Positions 40,346 to 48,941 of a stretch of 48,941 bases of DNA are shown in pieces. This stretch comes from Spirochaetota bacterium. GTDB taxonomy: Bacteria > Spirochaetota > UBA4802 > JAFGDQ01. Made by a program: the position numbers and the translations under genes. The DNA is taken from positions 1 through 48,941 of the forward strand of contig JAXHTS010000067.1 in assembly GCA_034190085.1 (NCBI GenBank), written 5' to 3'. Numbering within the stretch: the first letter of the stretch is position 1; the number at the start of each line of letters is the position of its first letter. Below the pieces are notes generated by a model. It was given only the letters and a program-made list of their open reading frames with translations. It was not told the origin of the DNA and ran no database searches.

Positions 40346-42415
40346 TCATGAGAGTTCCTTAAGGAGGTTTATCTTCCCGATCTCTCCAGCAATCACGAGG
40401 GAATCATTAAAGGAGATGATATAATCAGGGCTTGGAATCGCCTTTATCTTGGAACCCTGATCCGTGTTATTCCTGATCAATAGAACATCAACACCATACT
40501 TAGCTCGTATATTGATCTCCTTAATCGATTTTCCAATGAATTTCCTTGGGGGCGGGATCTCGGCTAATGAATATCCCTCCATGAAATGAACATTCCCATT
40601 TATATTCTTCATTGTTATTCTGCTAGCAAATGTCGAGGTAATATCTCGACGTTCAATTTCTTTATTGTAGGCGTCGAGTATATCCCTACGCCAAATCATG
40701 CCGAGTATCCTGTGAGGATTAGAGGGGGACACCACCGGTAATCCCTCTAAATTCAATGCTGTCATCCTCTCCAACGCTGTTTGGCAGTTATCATTCAGGA
40801 ATACCGTTTCTACATCTTTAACAGCAATATCCCTTGCAATGAGAACATCCTTAAGGGTATCCCTCTCGAAAAGTAGATCCTTAATGTCATGGAGTGAGAT
40901 AATACCTGAGATCATACCCTTTTTATCTATAACAATAAAATAGGGAAGTTTGCCAGATATTGCTCTGTTGACTACGTCATTAAAATTATTCTTCTCTGGA
41001 ATTGTCTCAATATGATTTGAATAGATATCCTTAATAAAGATCGATTTCATTATATTGATCTCAGCACCATCCTTAATGTTAATATTCCGTTTCAAGAGCT
41101 TCAGGGTATATATGGATTCCCTCGATAGTTTTGAGGAGAGTATTGTGCTGATTATGCAGGTTATCATCAGTGGCAGAATAATCTGATAGTCATTAGTCAG
41201 TTCGAAAACGATAATAATAGCGGTAATCGGGGCATGCGTTGTGCCGGCCACAAGTCCTCCCATCGCTACAAGGGCATAGGCCCCTACCTCCGCAGTGATT
41301 GAAGGAAAGTGTGCGTGGACAAAGGAACCGAAAGCGCATCCAGCCATAGCCCCAAGGAAGAGGGAGGGCGCGAATATGCCGCCTGAACCTCCTGAAGCGA
41401 GTGTTAATGATGTTGCTGATAGTTTTATAAATATTAATATCAATGCCAGATGCCAGATCGTTTTGCCATGCAAGGCATCATTTATTGATTCATATCCAAC
41501 TCCCATTATTTGAGGAAAGTATATCGCTATAATACCGATTGAAATTCCGCCAATCATAGGTTTCAGATATTCCGGAAATCGTAAATGGTTGTCAAAGAAG
41601 TCCTCTGAGAAATATAGGATCTTAATAAATGAGTATGAAATAAGAGCGCAAATAACCCCGAGAATAAGATAGAATAATAGCTCATAAGGACTTGTCAGAT
41701 GATAGGAAGGCACCTGAAAGGCGGCGAAGTCGCCCTCAAAGTAATGGGATACAACCGTTGCCATTGCGGAAGATATTACAATTGGGGATAGATGAGAAAA
41801 CCCAAAATCCCGTAATAATATTTCAATAGCAAAAAAGGCGCCTGCAATGGGAGCATTAAAGGCCGCGGCAATACCTGCTGCAGCGCCACAGGCAGTGAGG
41901 GTCTTCATTCTTTGACTGGATACTCGAAACAGTTGTGCAACAGCTGATCCGATACTGGATCCTATCTGGACAATTGGTCCCTCCCTTCCAACAGACCCCC
42001 CTGTGCCAATTGTGATTGATGAAGCCACTGCCTTGACCAAAGCGACCCTTGCCCTTATTGTTCCACCTCTCATCAGGATTGACTGCATAACCTCTGGAAC
42101 CCCGTGTCCTTTTGCTTCTTTCGCAAAGAAGTGTATAATAGGCCCTACCGCAAGTCCTCCAATCATTGGAATTAGTATTTTCATATACCATGGCGTAAGG
42201 GTTATGCTCTCCAATAGATTTGCACCTCCGACAAAAGAGATGTCAGATATTAACTTAATCATGGCACGAACAAGTATCGCTCCAAATCCGGAAAAGATGC
42301 CAATTATTGTGGCAATGATTAACATAAATGTATGTTCAGTCATCCTTATTCGCTCTATTAATGAAGAGACTCTGGGAAAGAGGCTGAGATATACACTTCT
42401 AAGTTGATTTTTCAT
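40346..42415 (-). CDS. ClC-family chloride channel with CBS pair and C-terminal RCK_C-like domain
   Basis: 689 residues. The ClC membrane part (1-430) has GREGP at 143-147 (gating Glu145) and GSGGIFAPSLF. Where the E. coli antiporter has Glu202-Glu203 (IIEEMRP), this protein has AIEILLR, with Ile199 at the internal proton glutamate site, which favours a passive channel over H+/Cl- exchange. CBS motifs follow (about 460-580), then a RCK_C/TrkA-C-like end (KSIKEINIRAKYGVDVLLI... DSLVIAGEIGKI). CBS and RCK_C parts suggest ligand gating. It is transcribed away from ptsN. Confidence 0.9.
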   Translation of the reverse strand: MKNQLRSVYLSLFPRVSSLIERIRMTEHTFMLIIATIIGIFSGFGAILVRAMIKLISDISFVGGANLLESITLTPWYMKILIPMIGGLAVGPIIHFFAKEAKGHGVPEVMQSILMRGGTIRARVALVKAVASSITIGTGGSVGREGPIVQIGSSIGSAVAQLFRVSSQRMKTLTACGAAAGIAAAFNAPIAGAFFAIEILLRDFGFSHLSPIVISSAMATVVSHYFEGDFAAFQVPSYHLTSPYELLFYLILGVICALISYSFIKILYFSEDFFDNHLRFPEYLKPMIGGISIGIIAIYFPQIMGVGYESINDALHGKTIWHLALILIFIKLSATSLTLASGGSGGIFAPSLFLGAMAGCAFGSFVHAHFPSITAEVGAYALVAMGGLVAGTTHAPITAIIIVFELTNDYQIILPLMITCIISTILSSKLSRESIYTLKLLKRNINIKDGAEINIMKSIFIKDIYSNHIETIPEKNNFNDVVNRAISGKLPYFIVIDKKGMISGIISLHDIKDLLFERDTLKDVLIARDIAVKDVETVFLNDNCQTALERMTALNLEGLPVVSPSNPHRILGMIWRRDILDAYNKEIERRDITSTFASRITMKNINGNVHFMEGYSLAEIPPPRKFIGKSIKEINIRAKYGVDVLLIRNNTDQGSKIKAIPSPDYIISFNDSLVIAGEIGKINLLKELS

Positions 42416-43033
42416 TTTTATTGAAATAGTGGAATCTGTAGATTAATGAATAATCTTTCTTTAATAAATATTTCTTGCTTTATTGAGCAGTTACAATCTA
42501 TAAATATATATTCAGTTAAATAGTATATTCAAGAAATAAATGTCAATGATAAATACTTTTATTATAAATTCCAATATACTCATAAAATCAATATATTAGA
42601 GAGAGTAACAGCCCAAAAAGTGTATCTTCTATTGGAAAGAGGGTTTGAATAGTCTTCATGCAAAGAACAGGATTCAAAACACACAATACACCCCTTGAAT
42701 TGTTACCTTGGTTACTATCACAGGCCTTTGCCCAAGGTGGGGCAACCCTTCCAACCAATTGGCATGGAGTCCATAAACTGGAGGCTAAAGGGACTATTGG
42801 TTAGCATTGACAGATGAACATTTCCTCAAGAAGTGGAATCTCCATATTCGCAGAAAAGACAGCGCGCACAAACACTATTAGCAACCATGAGTAATCGCAG
42901 TCAAAATTAGGTATAACAGTGTTTTATTGTTGACATGTTCTTAAAGAAAAAGATTTGGTGAGTAGCATATTATTTGCGGCTCAAATATAGATGGTAATAA
43001 TAGTTATAGATTTTAAGCAGGCAGGCATATGAT
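42416..43033. other. Gap with possible decayed coding remnants
   Basis: No intact gene. A 48-codon frame (42658-42804) reads like protein (LELLPWLLSQAFAQGGATL), and another frame (about 42796-42882) contains WLALTDEHFLKKWNLHI. Together they may be a frameshifted relic; I recognise no family. Confidence 0.3.
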
Positions 43034-43486
43034 ATGAAACCTATTGTAAAATTTACAGATCAAAAGTATATTAAGAGAATTAAATCCAGAGACAAATACA
43101 AGGCAATTGCAGAACTCGCTCATGTCTTTAGTGATTCCAACATTTGTAGTAACATCGATGAGCTGATAAGGGCGCTGCATGAGAGAGAGGAGATCATGAG
43201 TACTGGGATTGGCTTTGGAATAGCTATACCTCACGCTAAGATTAAATCCGTAAACGAGATAACCTTTGCGATTGGGATTTCAAAGCATGGAATCGATTTT
43301 GATTCCATTGATAAAAAGCCTGTTCATCTGCTGGTTTTGGTCGCTGCTGGGGAAAGACAGCATAAGGATTATTTGAAATTATTGTCGAATATTATGGCAA
43401 AATTAAAGAATCAAAGGATTAAGCAGAGAATAATAAATTCTAATTCTAACAAGGAGATTATAAATATACTTTCAGAAGAAGATTAG
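43034..43486 (+). CDS. PTS system EIIA component (PtsN/fructose type)
   Basis: 150 residues of the PTS_EIIA type 2 fold with the phosphorylated His67 in GIAIPHAK. Without the rest of a PTS nearby, it is more likely a regulatory EIIA-Ntr-like protein than a transport component. It lies 50 bases before leuS, on the same strand. Confidence 0.86.
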   Translation: MKPIVKFTDQKYIKRIKSRDKYKAIAELAHVFSDSNICSNIDELIRALHEREEIMSTGIGFGIAIPHAKIKSVNEITFAIGISKHGIDFDSIDKKPVHLLVLVAAGERQHKDYLKLLSNIMAKLKNQRIKQRIINSNSNKEIINILSEED

Positions 43487-43536
43487 GTTTGTGAGAATGA
43501 TATTCAAATATCCACACTATTTACAGGGATTTACAC

Positions 43537-46005
43537 ATGAATGAAACAGAATATAGATTTAAAGAGATTGAGAAAAAATGGCAAAAGAGATGGAGCGATG
43601 AAGGGACATTCCTAACTGATGTGGATGATAATAGAAGAAAGTACTATCTCTTGGAGATGTTCCCATATCCTTCAGGAAGACTCCATATGGGCCACATGAG
43701 AAATTATTCCATAGGGGATCTGATAGCGCGATACTGGAGGATGAAGGGTTATAATGTGCTCCATCCCATGGGGTGGGATTCCTTCGGACTGCCTGCTGAA
43801 AATGCCGCAATTAAGAATAATATTCCTCCGCTAACATGGACTGAAGAGAATATCGCCTATATGAAAAAACAATTCGGCAGTATTGGCTTTTCCTATGATT
43901 GGAGAAGGGAGATCGCCACGCACAGGAAGGAATATTATAAGTGGAATCAGTGGCTTTTTTGCAGGATGTTCGAAAAGGGCTTGGCCTATAAGAATAAGGC
44001 TTCAGTAAACTGGTGCCCAACATGTAACACTGTGCTGGCAAATGAACAGGTGGTTAATGGCCTTTGCTGGAGGTGCTCTTCCTCAGTTACTCAAAAGGAG
44101 TTGAATCAGTGGTTTTTGAGGATAACCGATTATGCGGAAGAACTCCTGGCTGGGCACGATGAGTTGAGAGATAAATGGCCAGAGCGGGTAATTGTGATGC
44201 AGAGAAATTGGATTGGCAGATCCACCGGACTTCGAATCGATTTTAGGCTCGAGTCTGGCGAGGATTTTCCAGTTTACACTACCAGACCGGATACTGTGTA
44301 TGGGGTAACCTATATGGTTATTGCCCCGGAACACCCCTATCTCGATAGGATTGAGGATAGGGGGGTAAGGGATTTTATTGATAGATTCAAATCGCAATCC
44401 CTTATAGACAGGTTGTCCGATGAGAAGGCGAAAGAGGGGATTGATACTGGCATAAAGATAATCAATCCATTTACCGGTGAAAGGGTGCCCCTGTATGTGG
44501 GGAATTTCGTTCTTATGGAATATGGAACAGGCGCCATTATGAGCGTTCCCGCGCATGATACAAGGGATTTCGCTTTTGCTAAAGAATATGACATTCCTAT
44601 AAGGCTTGTAATAGATAATCCCGATTCGCCAATTGATGTTGATAAAATGAGAGATGCATACGTTGATGATGGGATATGTGTAAATTCCGGACCCTTCTCC
44701 GATATTCCGAATAGAGAAGCCATCGAGAAGATATCTGACTATGCGGAGAGGGAGGGATTCGGTAAGAGGGAGGTCAATTATCGATTAAGGGATTGGCTGA
44801 TATCAAGGCAGAGGTATTGGGGGTGTCCGATTCCTATCATATATTGTGATAGTTGCGGGACAGTACCTGTGCCCGAGGATAACCTGCCGGTTATTTTGCC
44901 TACTGAGATTGATTTTAAGGGAGATTCGAGATCGCCATTATATTCTATGGAAGAATTCATCAACACGGAATGTCCAGAATGCAAAGGAAAAGCTAAACGC
45001 GATGTTGATACCATGGACACCTTTGTTGATTCCTCATGGTATTATGCGAAATATACCTCTCCTGTTTCCAGCGATATCCTTGCTAAGGATGAGAGCGCCT
45101 ATTGGATGCCGGTGGATCAGTATATTGGCGGAATAGAGCATGCCTGTATGCATCTACTCTATGCTCGATTCTTTGCTATGGTGTTGAATGACCTTGGCGT
45201 ATTAGATCATAGAGAGCCATTCACCAGGTTGCTTACCCAGGGAATGGTGATAAAGGATGGCTCTAAGATGAGCAAGTCCAAAGGAAATGTAGTTGATCCT
45301 GATGATATTATTAAAGAGTATGGCGCTGATACAGCGAGGCTCTTTATGCTATTCGCTTCACCGCCGGATAGGGATCTTGAATGGTCAGATAAGGGTGTTG
45401 AGGGTTGTTTCAGGTTTGTTAACAGGATTTGGAGATTTGTCAATAAATACAGCGATTTATATCTGAATGATTTTAATCTCAATGATCTTGAACTCAATAA
45501 TGCCCTGAGAGACCTTCGAATAGAGCTTCATCGCACGGTAAAGATTGTGACCCAAGATATTGAGGAGCGAATGCAGTATAATACCGCCATTGCAAGGATG
45601 ATGGAACTGGTTAACAGAATATATCAGATCGATGAGAAAGATCTATCTTCACAAGGGGGTAGGGTTGTCATATCTGAGGTCTTCAGCAAGTTTATTCCCA
45701 TGTTGTCGCCCTTTGTCCCACATATCGCTGAGGAGATGTGGGAGGTGATTGGGAATAGGGAGATGCTTGTGGATCATAAATGGCCTGATTATATTGATGA
45801 ACTTACTGTTAGGGATGAGATTGAGGTAGTATTTCAGATAAATGGCAAGATCAGGTCAAAGGCAAGGGTCTCATCTGATATCTCCAAAGAGGATATGGAG
45901 AGGATTGCTATGGGGGATGAGAGGATCAGTAAACTGATTGAAAACAGGGATATTAAAAAGGTAATTTTCGTTCCCGGGAAGCTGGTGAATATTGTGGTAA
46001 AATAG
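43537..46005 (+). CDS. leuS: Leucyl-tRNA synthetase
   Basis: 822 residues, usual bacterial length. Class I signature HMGH at 50-53 and KMSKS at 577-581. The editing (CP1) domain is present (TTRPDTVYGVTYMVIAPEHP; IMSVPAHDTRDFAFA). The C-terminal tRNA-binding part (VVFQINGKIRSKARV) is complete. It charges tRNA-Leu in the cytoplasm. The ATG lacks a strong ribosome-binding site; TTTACAGGG precedes it. Confidence 0.97.
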   Translation: MNETEYRFKEIEKKWQKRWSDEGTFLTDVDDNRRKYYLLEMFPYPSGRLHMGHMRNYSIGDLIARYWRMKGYNVLHPMGWDSFGLPAENAAIKNNIPPLTWTEENIAYMKKQFGSIGFSYDWRREIATHRKEYYKWNQWLFCRMFEKGLAYKNKASVNWCPTCNTVLANEQVVNGLCWRCSSSVTQKELNQWFLRITDYAEELLAGHDELRDKWPERVIVMQRNWIGRSTGLRIDFRLESGEDFPVYTTRPDTVYGVTYMVIAPEHPYLDRIEDRGVRDFIDRFKSQSLIDRLSDEKAKEGIDTGIKIINPFTGERVPLYVGNFVLMEYGTGAIMSVPAHDTRDFAFAKEYDIPIRLVIDNPDSPIDVDKMRDAYVDDGICVNSGPFSDIPNREAIEKISDYAEREGFGKREVNYRLRDWLISRQRYWGCPIPIIYCDSCGTVPVPEDNLPVILPTEIDFKGDSRSPLYSMEEFINTECPECKGKAKRDVDTMDTFVDSSWYYAKYTSPVSSDILAKDESAYWMPVDQYIGGIEHACMHLLYARFFAMVLNDLGVLDHREPFTRLLTQGMVIKDGSKMSKSKGNVVDPDDIIKEYGADTARLFMLFASPPDRDLEWSDKGVEGCFRFVNRIWRFVNKYSDLYLNDFNLNDLELNNALRDLRIELHRTVKIVTQDIEERMQYNTAIARMMELVNRIYQIDEKDLSSQGGRVVISEVFSKFIPMLSPFVPHIAEEMWEVIGNREMLVDHKWPDYIDELTVRDEIEVVFQINGKIRSKARVSSDISKEDMERIAMGDERISKLIENRDIKKVIFVPGKLVNIVVK

Positions 46006-46037
46006 TATGATGGTCTGTAGAATACTAATATATAAAA

Positions 46038-46766
46038 ATGAAGGATGATGAAATTAAAATTCATACTCGGAAATACTACTCTCTTCTTTTTAAAAAGGAT
46101 TATAGATGCCATCTTAATGTTTCACAGGGTAAGAGGTTGGCCCTTGAGCTTGGTTACCCATCGGATTTAATCGATCGGATACCAATAGAAAGTTGGTATG
46201 CCTTTTTCCCTTGTGGAAATCCACTTTCATATCTAAAGCCATTGGCGGGTGATTCCATTCTTAATATTGGCTGTGGAATTGGGATTGATTCAATTGCGCT
46301 TAATAGGGAATATACATCCTCTGTTCAGATATATAATCTGGATGTAATTGATCATATCCTTTTAAAATCCAAGAAGCTTATCTCACATCTTGTTGAGGAT
46401 ATCAAGACAATGCACTGGATTTGCGCTGATGCTGATACCTTGCCCTTCCAATCCTCCTCCTTTAACTGGATAATGATGAATGGAGCCTTCAATCTCATTC
46501 CAGCCAAGAACAAGCTTTTGAGCGAGATTTATAGAATAATGAAACCCTACGGGAAACTCCTTGTGGCTGATCTGTCATGTCGGGAAAGGCTTGAGGAATA
46601 TTTTTCACAAGAACCTGATGCCTGGGCCTGGTGTATGAGCGGCGCTTATACCGAAGAGGATTTAATCCCCCTCCTTCAATCTTCAGGATTTAGCAGTATC
46701 AAAATAACCCGTACAGAATTGGATAGGACCTTCAATCGAATTATATTCCTATGTCAAAAGACATAA
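46038..46766 (+). CDS. SAM-dependent methyltransferase (class I)
   Basis: 242 residues with the Rossmann-type SAM site (SILNIGCGIGIDSIAL), a DADTLPF motif, and a loop MMNGAFNLIPAKNKLL... EIYRIMKPYGKLLVADL typical of Methyltransf_11. The N-terminal part with YAFFPCGNPLSYL resembles arsenite methyltransferase (CGNP), but the usual set of arsenic-binding cysteines is not clear. Substrate unknown. It begins 33 bases after leuS. Confidence 0.8.
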   Translation: MKDDEIKIHTRKYYSLLFKKDYRCHLNVSQGKRLALELGYPSDLIDRIPIESWYAFFPCGNPLSYLKPLAGDSILNIGCGIGIDSIALNREYTSSVQIYNLDVIDHILLKSKKLISHLVEDIKTMHWICADADTLPFQSSSFNWIMMNGAFNLIPAKNKLLSEIYRIMKPYGKLLVADLSCRERLEEYFSQEPDAWAWCMSGAYTEEDLIPLLQSSGFSSIKITRTELDRTFNRIIFLCQKT

Positions 46767-46892
46767 CGCTCATTACACCATAATTATGACAATCATAGTT
46801 GTTATTTCATTTATTATGGATATTTATCATTCTAAATAAGGAAAAATTTAATACCAAAGCAGAAGCTTCAATTCAAGTTCAAGGATAAAGAG

Positions 46893-48230
46893 TTGAGATT
46901 TATTTCCTTTACTCCGATACAAAAGTTTATTCTAAGCTTTATTGCTCTCATCATTGGAGGTATGCTTCTGCTTCTTTTGCCTTGCGCAACAATAAAAGGC
47001 ATTACTATTATTGACGCTATTTTTACATCAACATCTGCTGTTTGTGTAACAGGATTGATTGTACTCGATACCGCAGCTGATTTTACACTGTTTGGTAGAT
47101 TGATGATACTTATACTGATTCAGTTAGGTGGTCTGGGGATAATGACTTTTTCCTTTGGATTGTTGTCTTTTATAGGCGGAAATATATCTATCAAATGGAG
47201 GTTCGCATTTAAGGACATATTTAGTGAATTAGACAAAGTACCAATAAAAAATATATTTATAAAAGTACTTAAATATACTTTTATAATTGAAGGTATAATC
47301 TCAATTATACTTTTTTCAGTATTTATAAGAGATTTTCCAATTGGTAAAGCGGTAGAACATTCAATCTTTCATGCAGTTTCAGCATTCTGTAATGCTGGTT
47401 TTTCAACCTTTTCAAACAGCCTTGAAGGTTATAGAAACAATATTATCGTAAATTTATCAATATCAATAGCAATAATACTCGGCGGGCTGGGATTTCTCGT
47501 GCTTAATGAGCTGTTCGGAATCAGGTTAAGAGCTGCTGATATATTTTCACAGTTGTCAATTCATACACGATTGGTAATCATAGTAAGCATCCTGCTTATT
47601 AGTTTTGGAATGGCTGGGATCCTAATGTTAGAACTCAATTATTCACTTAGAGATATCAGTTTAGGTGAATCAATTCTGATTTCTTTTTTTCATTCAGTGA
47701 CCTGCAGAACAGCGGGATTCAATACCATTGATATATCTGCATTGAGAGAGAGCACGCATTTTTTAATAATAATTTTAATGTTCATTGGCGGTTCACCTGG
47801 CTCAATAGCGGGCGGTATTAAAACAACTACTATTGCGGCAATCGCTTTATTGATATTTTCTAAACTGAAAGGCAGAAATCAGACAATCTTATGGGGAAGA
47901 GCGTTAGATCGTGATACAATTGATAAAAGCACAACTCTTATTATCTTATCTATTATATTTCTTTCTATAAGTATATTTTTAATGCTAATAATAAGAGATT
48001 TTGATATAGGACATTCTTTTGTCTCCGTTGTATTTGAAAGTGTATCCGCTTTTGGGACTGTCGGTCTTTCCATGGGAATTACCACAGAATTACCTCCAAT
48101 GGGAAAAATAATTCTATCACTTGTAATGTTAATCGGTAGACTTGGACCACTGGCTCTGATCATGGCAATAACTTCAAACAAAAGGAATATATACATTGAA
48201 TATCCAACAGAGCATATTATAATCGGATAA
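46893..48230 (+). CDS. TrkH/KtrB-type potassium uptake channel subunit
   Basis: 445 residues with the four pore repeats of the Trk/Ktr family, each with its selectivity glycine region: SAVCVTGLIV, SAFCNAGFST, SVTCRTAGFNT and SAFGTVGLSM. The length fits KtrB/TrkG more than the longer TrkH. The start is TTG at 46893 after AAGGATAAAGAG. The regulator gene follows after five bases. Confidence 0.93.
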   Translation: MRFISFTPIQKFILSFIALIIGGMLLLLLPCATIKGITIIDAIFTSTSAVCVTGLIVLDTAADFTLFGRLMILILIQLGGLGIMTFSFGLLSFIGGNISIKWRFAFKDIFSELDKVPIKNIFIKVLKYTFIIEGIISIILFSVFIRDFPIGKAVEHSIFHAVSAFCNAGFSTFSNSLEGYRNNIIVNLSISIAIILGGLGFLVLNELFGIRLRAADIFSQLSIHTRLVIIVSILLISFGMAGILMLELNYSLRDISLGESILISFFHSVTCRTAGFNTIDISALRESTHFLIIILMFIGGSPGSIAGGIKTTTIAAIALLIFSKLKGRNQTILWGRALDRDTIDKSTTLIILSIIFLSISIFLMLIIRDFDIGHSFVSVVFESVSAFGTVGLSMGITTELPPMGKIILSLVMLIGRLGPLALIMAITSNKRNIYIEYPTEHIIIG

Positions 48231-48235
48231 TAATT

Positions 48236-48928
48236 ATGAAAAAAAAATTCTTTGTAATAGGTCTTGGAAATTTTGGCTTTAGCCTTGCTAAAACACTTGA
48301 GGGAAATGGATGTGAGGTATTGGGCATTGATACTTCCAGAGAGTTAGTTGAGAGATCAATGGATTATCTCAGCCATGCAGTTATAGGCGATGCTTCAAAC
48401 AAAGATACATTAAAATCGTTAATGGAAACTGATTTCGATGGCGCGATTGTAAGCATTGGCCATGATATGTCGCCCAGCATACTTGTATCCTTATATTTAT
48501 TAGAATTTGGCATTGAAAGGATAATTGTAAGAGCTATGTCAGAAGAGCATGGCAAGATATTAAATTTGATAGGCATATCGGAAGTTATTTATCCTGAAAC
48601 AGAGATGGCCGTAAGGCTTGCAAATAAACTATCTAAGAAAAACGCTGTTGATTACCTGCCTTTAGACGAGGATTATAGCATTATCGAAGCAATGCCTCCT
48701 AAGAGTTTCTGGAGTAAAAGCCTAAAAGAATTAAATATAACATCGAGATTTAATTGTCAGGTAATAGCGTTAAAATATTCAAGTGATAAATTAAAAAGAG
48801 AAGATGCTGAGATGGCAATAAATTCATTAAAAATTCCCCCGAAGGCAGATGACATTATCACCGAAAACTCTATTATGATTTTGATAGGCAAAAATAGTGA
48901 TATAGAACGATTTCTGGCTATTAAATAA
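48236..48928 (+). CDS. TrkA/KtrA-type potassium uptake regulator
   Basis: 230 residues: RCK_N with GLGNFGFSLAKTLEGNG and the following acidic residue of the NAD/ATP fold, then TrkA_C (about 150-230: FWSKSLKELNITSRFNCQVIAL). A single RCK unit, as in KtrA, not the double TrkA. It gates the channel encoded just before it. The window ends 13 bases after its stop. Confidence 0.94.
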   Translation: MKKKFFVIGLGNFGFSLAKTLEGNGCEVLGIDTSRELVERSMDYLSHAVIGDASNKDTLKSLMETDFDGAIVSIGHDMSPSILVSLYLLEFGIERIIVRAMSEEHGKILNLIGISEVIYPETEMAVRLANKLSKKNAVDYLPLDEDYSIIEAMPPKSFWSKSLKELNITSRFNCQVIALKYSSDKLKREDAEMAINSLKIPPKADDIITENSIMILIGKNSDIERFLAIK

Positions 48929-48941
48929 AATAATATTTTTT

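Noticed and set aside
42658-42804. 48-codon frame as a small gene
   Set aside because: No ribosome-binding site or known family; listed only as a possible relic.
46038-46766. Confident arsenite methyltransferase
   Set aside because: Only the CGNP-like motif is suggestive; the arsenic-binding cysteine set is not clear and there are no ars genes nearby.

Overview
The window reads as chromosomal DNA of an AT-rich, anaerobic, diderm bacterium. Anaerobiosis is suggested by oxygen-sensitive glycyl radical enzymes and an Fe-S aldo/keto reductase. An outer membrane is suggested by several lipoproteins, CsgG-like envelope proteins and a predicted beta-barrel. The mix (bactofilin, many orphan envelope proteins, a bacterial NrpR, thrombospondin-type calcium repeats) would fit Spirochaetota or another deep-branching diderm phylum, but nothing here fixes the phylum. 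I saw no rRNA, tRNA or CRISPR array.

Region 1 (1-9356, + strand) is a tandem array of four glycyl radical enzyme genes: one cut by the window edge and three complete (840, 840 and 839 aa). Each complete copy has Cys478, Arg493 and a C-terminal radical glycine, in the spacing of fumarate-adding enzymes (benzylsuccinate / alkylsuccinate synthase type). One intact small Cys-rich Fe-S subunit lies between copies 3 and 4, and a broken copy follows copy 4. A 143-nt tract is identical after two of the genes, although the coding sequences have diverged. The activating radical-SAM enzyme is not in the window.

Region 2 (9357-18902, - strand) looks like one surface/envelope regulon: an ECF sigma factor, an overlapping probable membrane anti-sigma factor with a CsgG-like outer domain, a CsgG-domain/beta-barrel protein, a 966-aa PKD/VCBS lipoprotein and a 1030-aa lipoprotein with calcium-type repeats and a beta-helix. 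The sigma gene and the large lipoprotein gene share a bipartite promoter-like element: T-run + GTGACG, exactly 16 nt, CGCTTAT. This is the best candidate for an undescribed system.

Region 3 (19122-27142) holds an IS200-type relic, a stand-alone glutamate-synthase-like FMN protein divergent from an NrpR-like nitrogen regulator with two TGGCAA/TTGCCA palindromes between them, an Fe-S aldo/keto reductase, a CBS-ACT protein, and a class II aldolase next to an LsrF-like aldolase/thiolase.

Region 4 (27473-40319) has small unknown membrane and lipoproteins, bactofilin-pdxA, a PanP-like PLP decarboxylase, and an operon of a discoidin-M23 peptidase with two paralogous CsgG-like membrane proteins, then cutA and a DUF2892 protein. 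Region 5 (40346-48928) has a ClC channel with CBS and RCK_C domains, a PTS EIIA, leuS, a methyltransferase and a trkH/trkA (ktrBA-type) potassium uptake pair. Several intergenic gaps hold decayed coding remnants.
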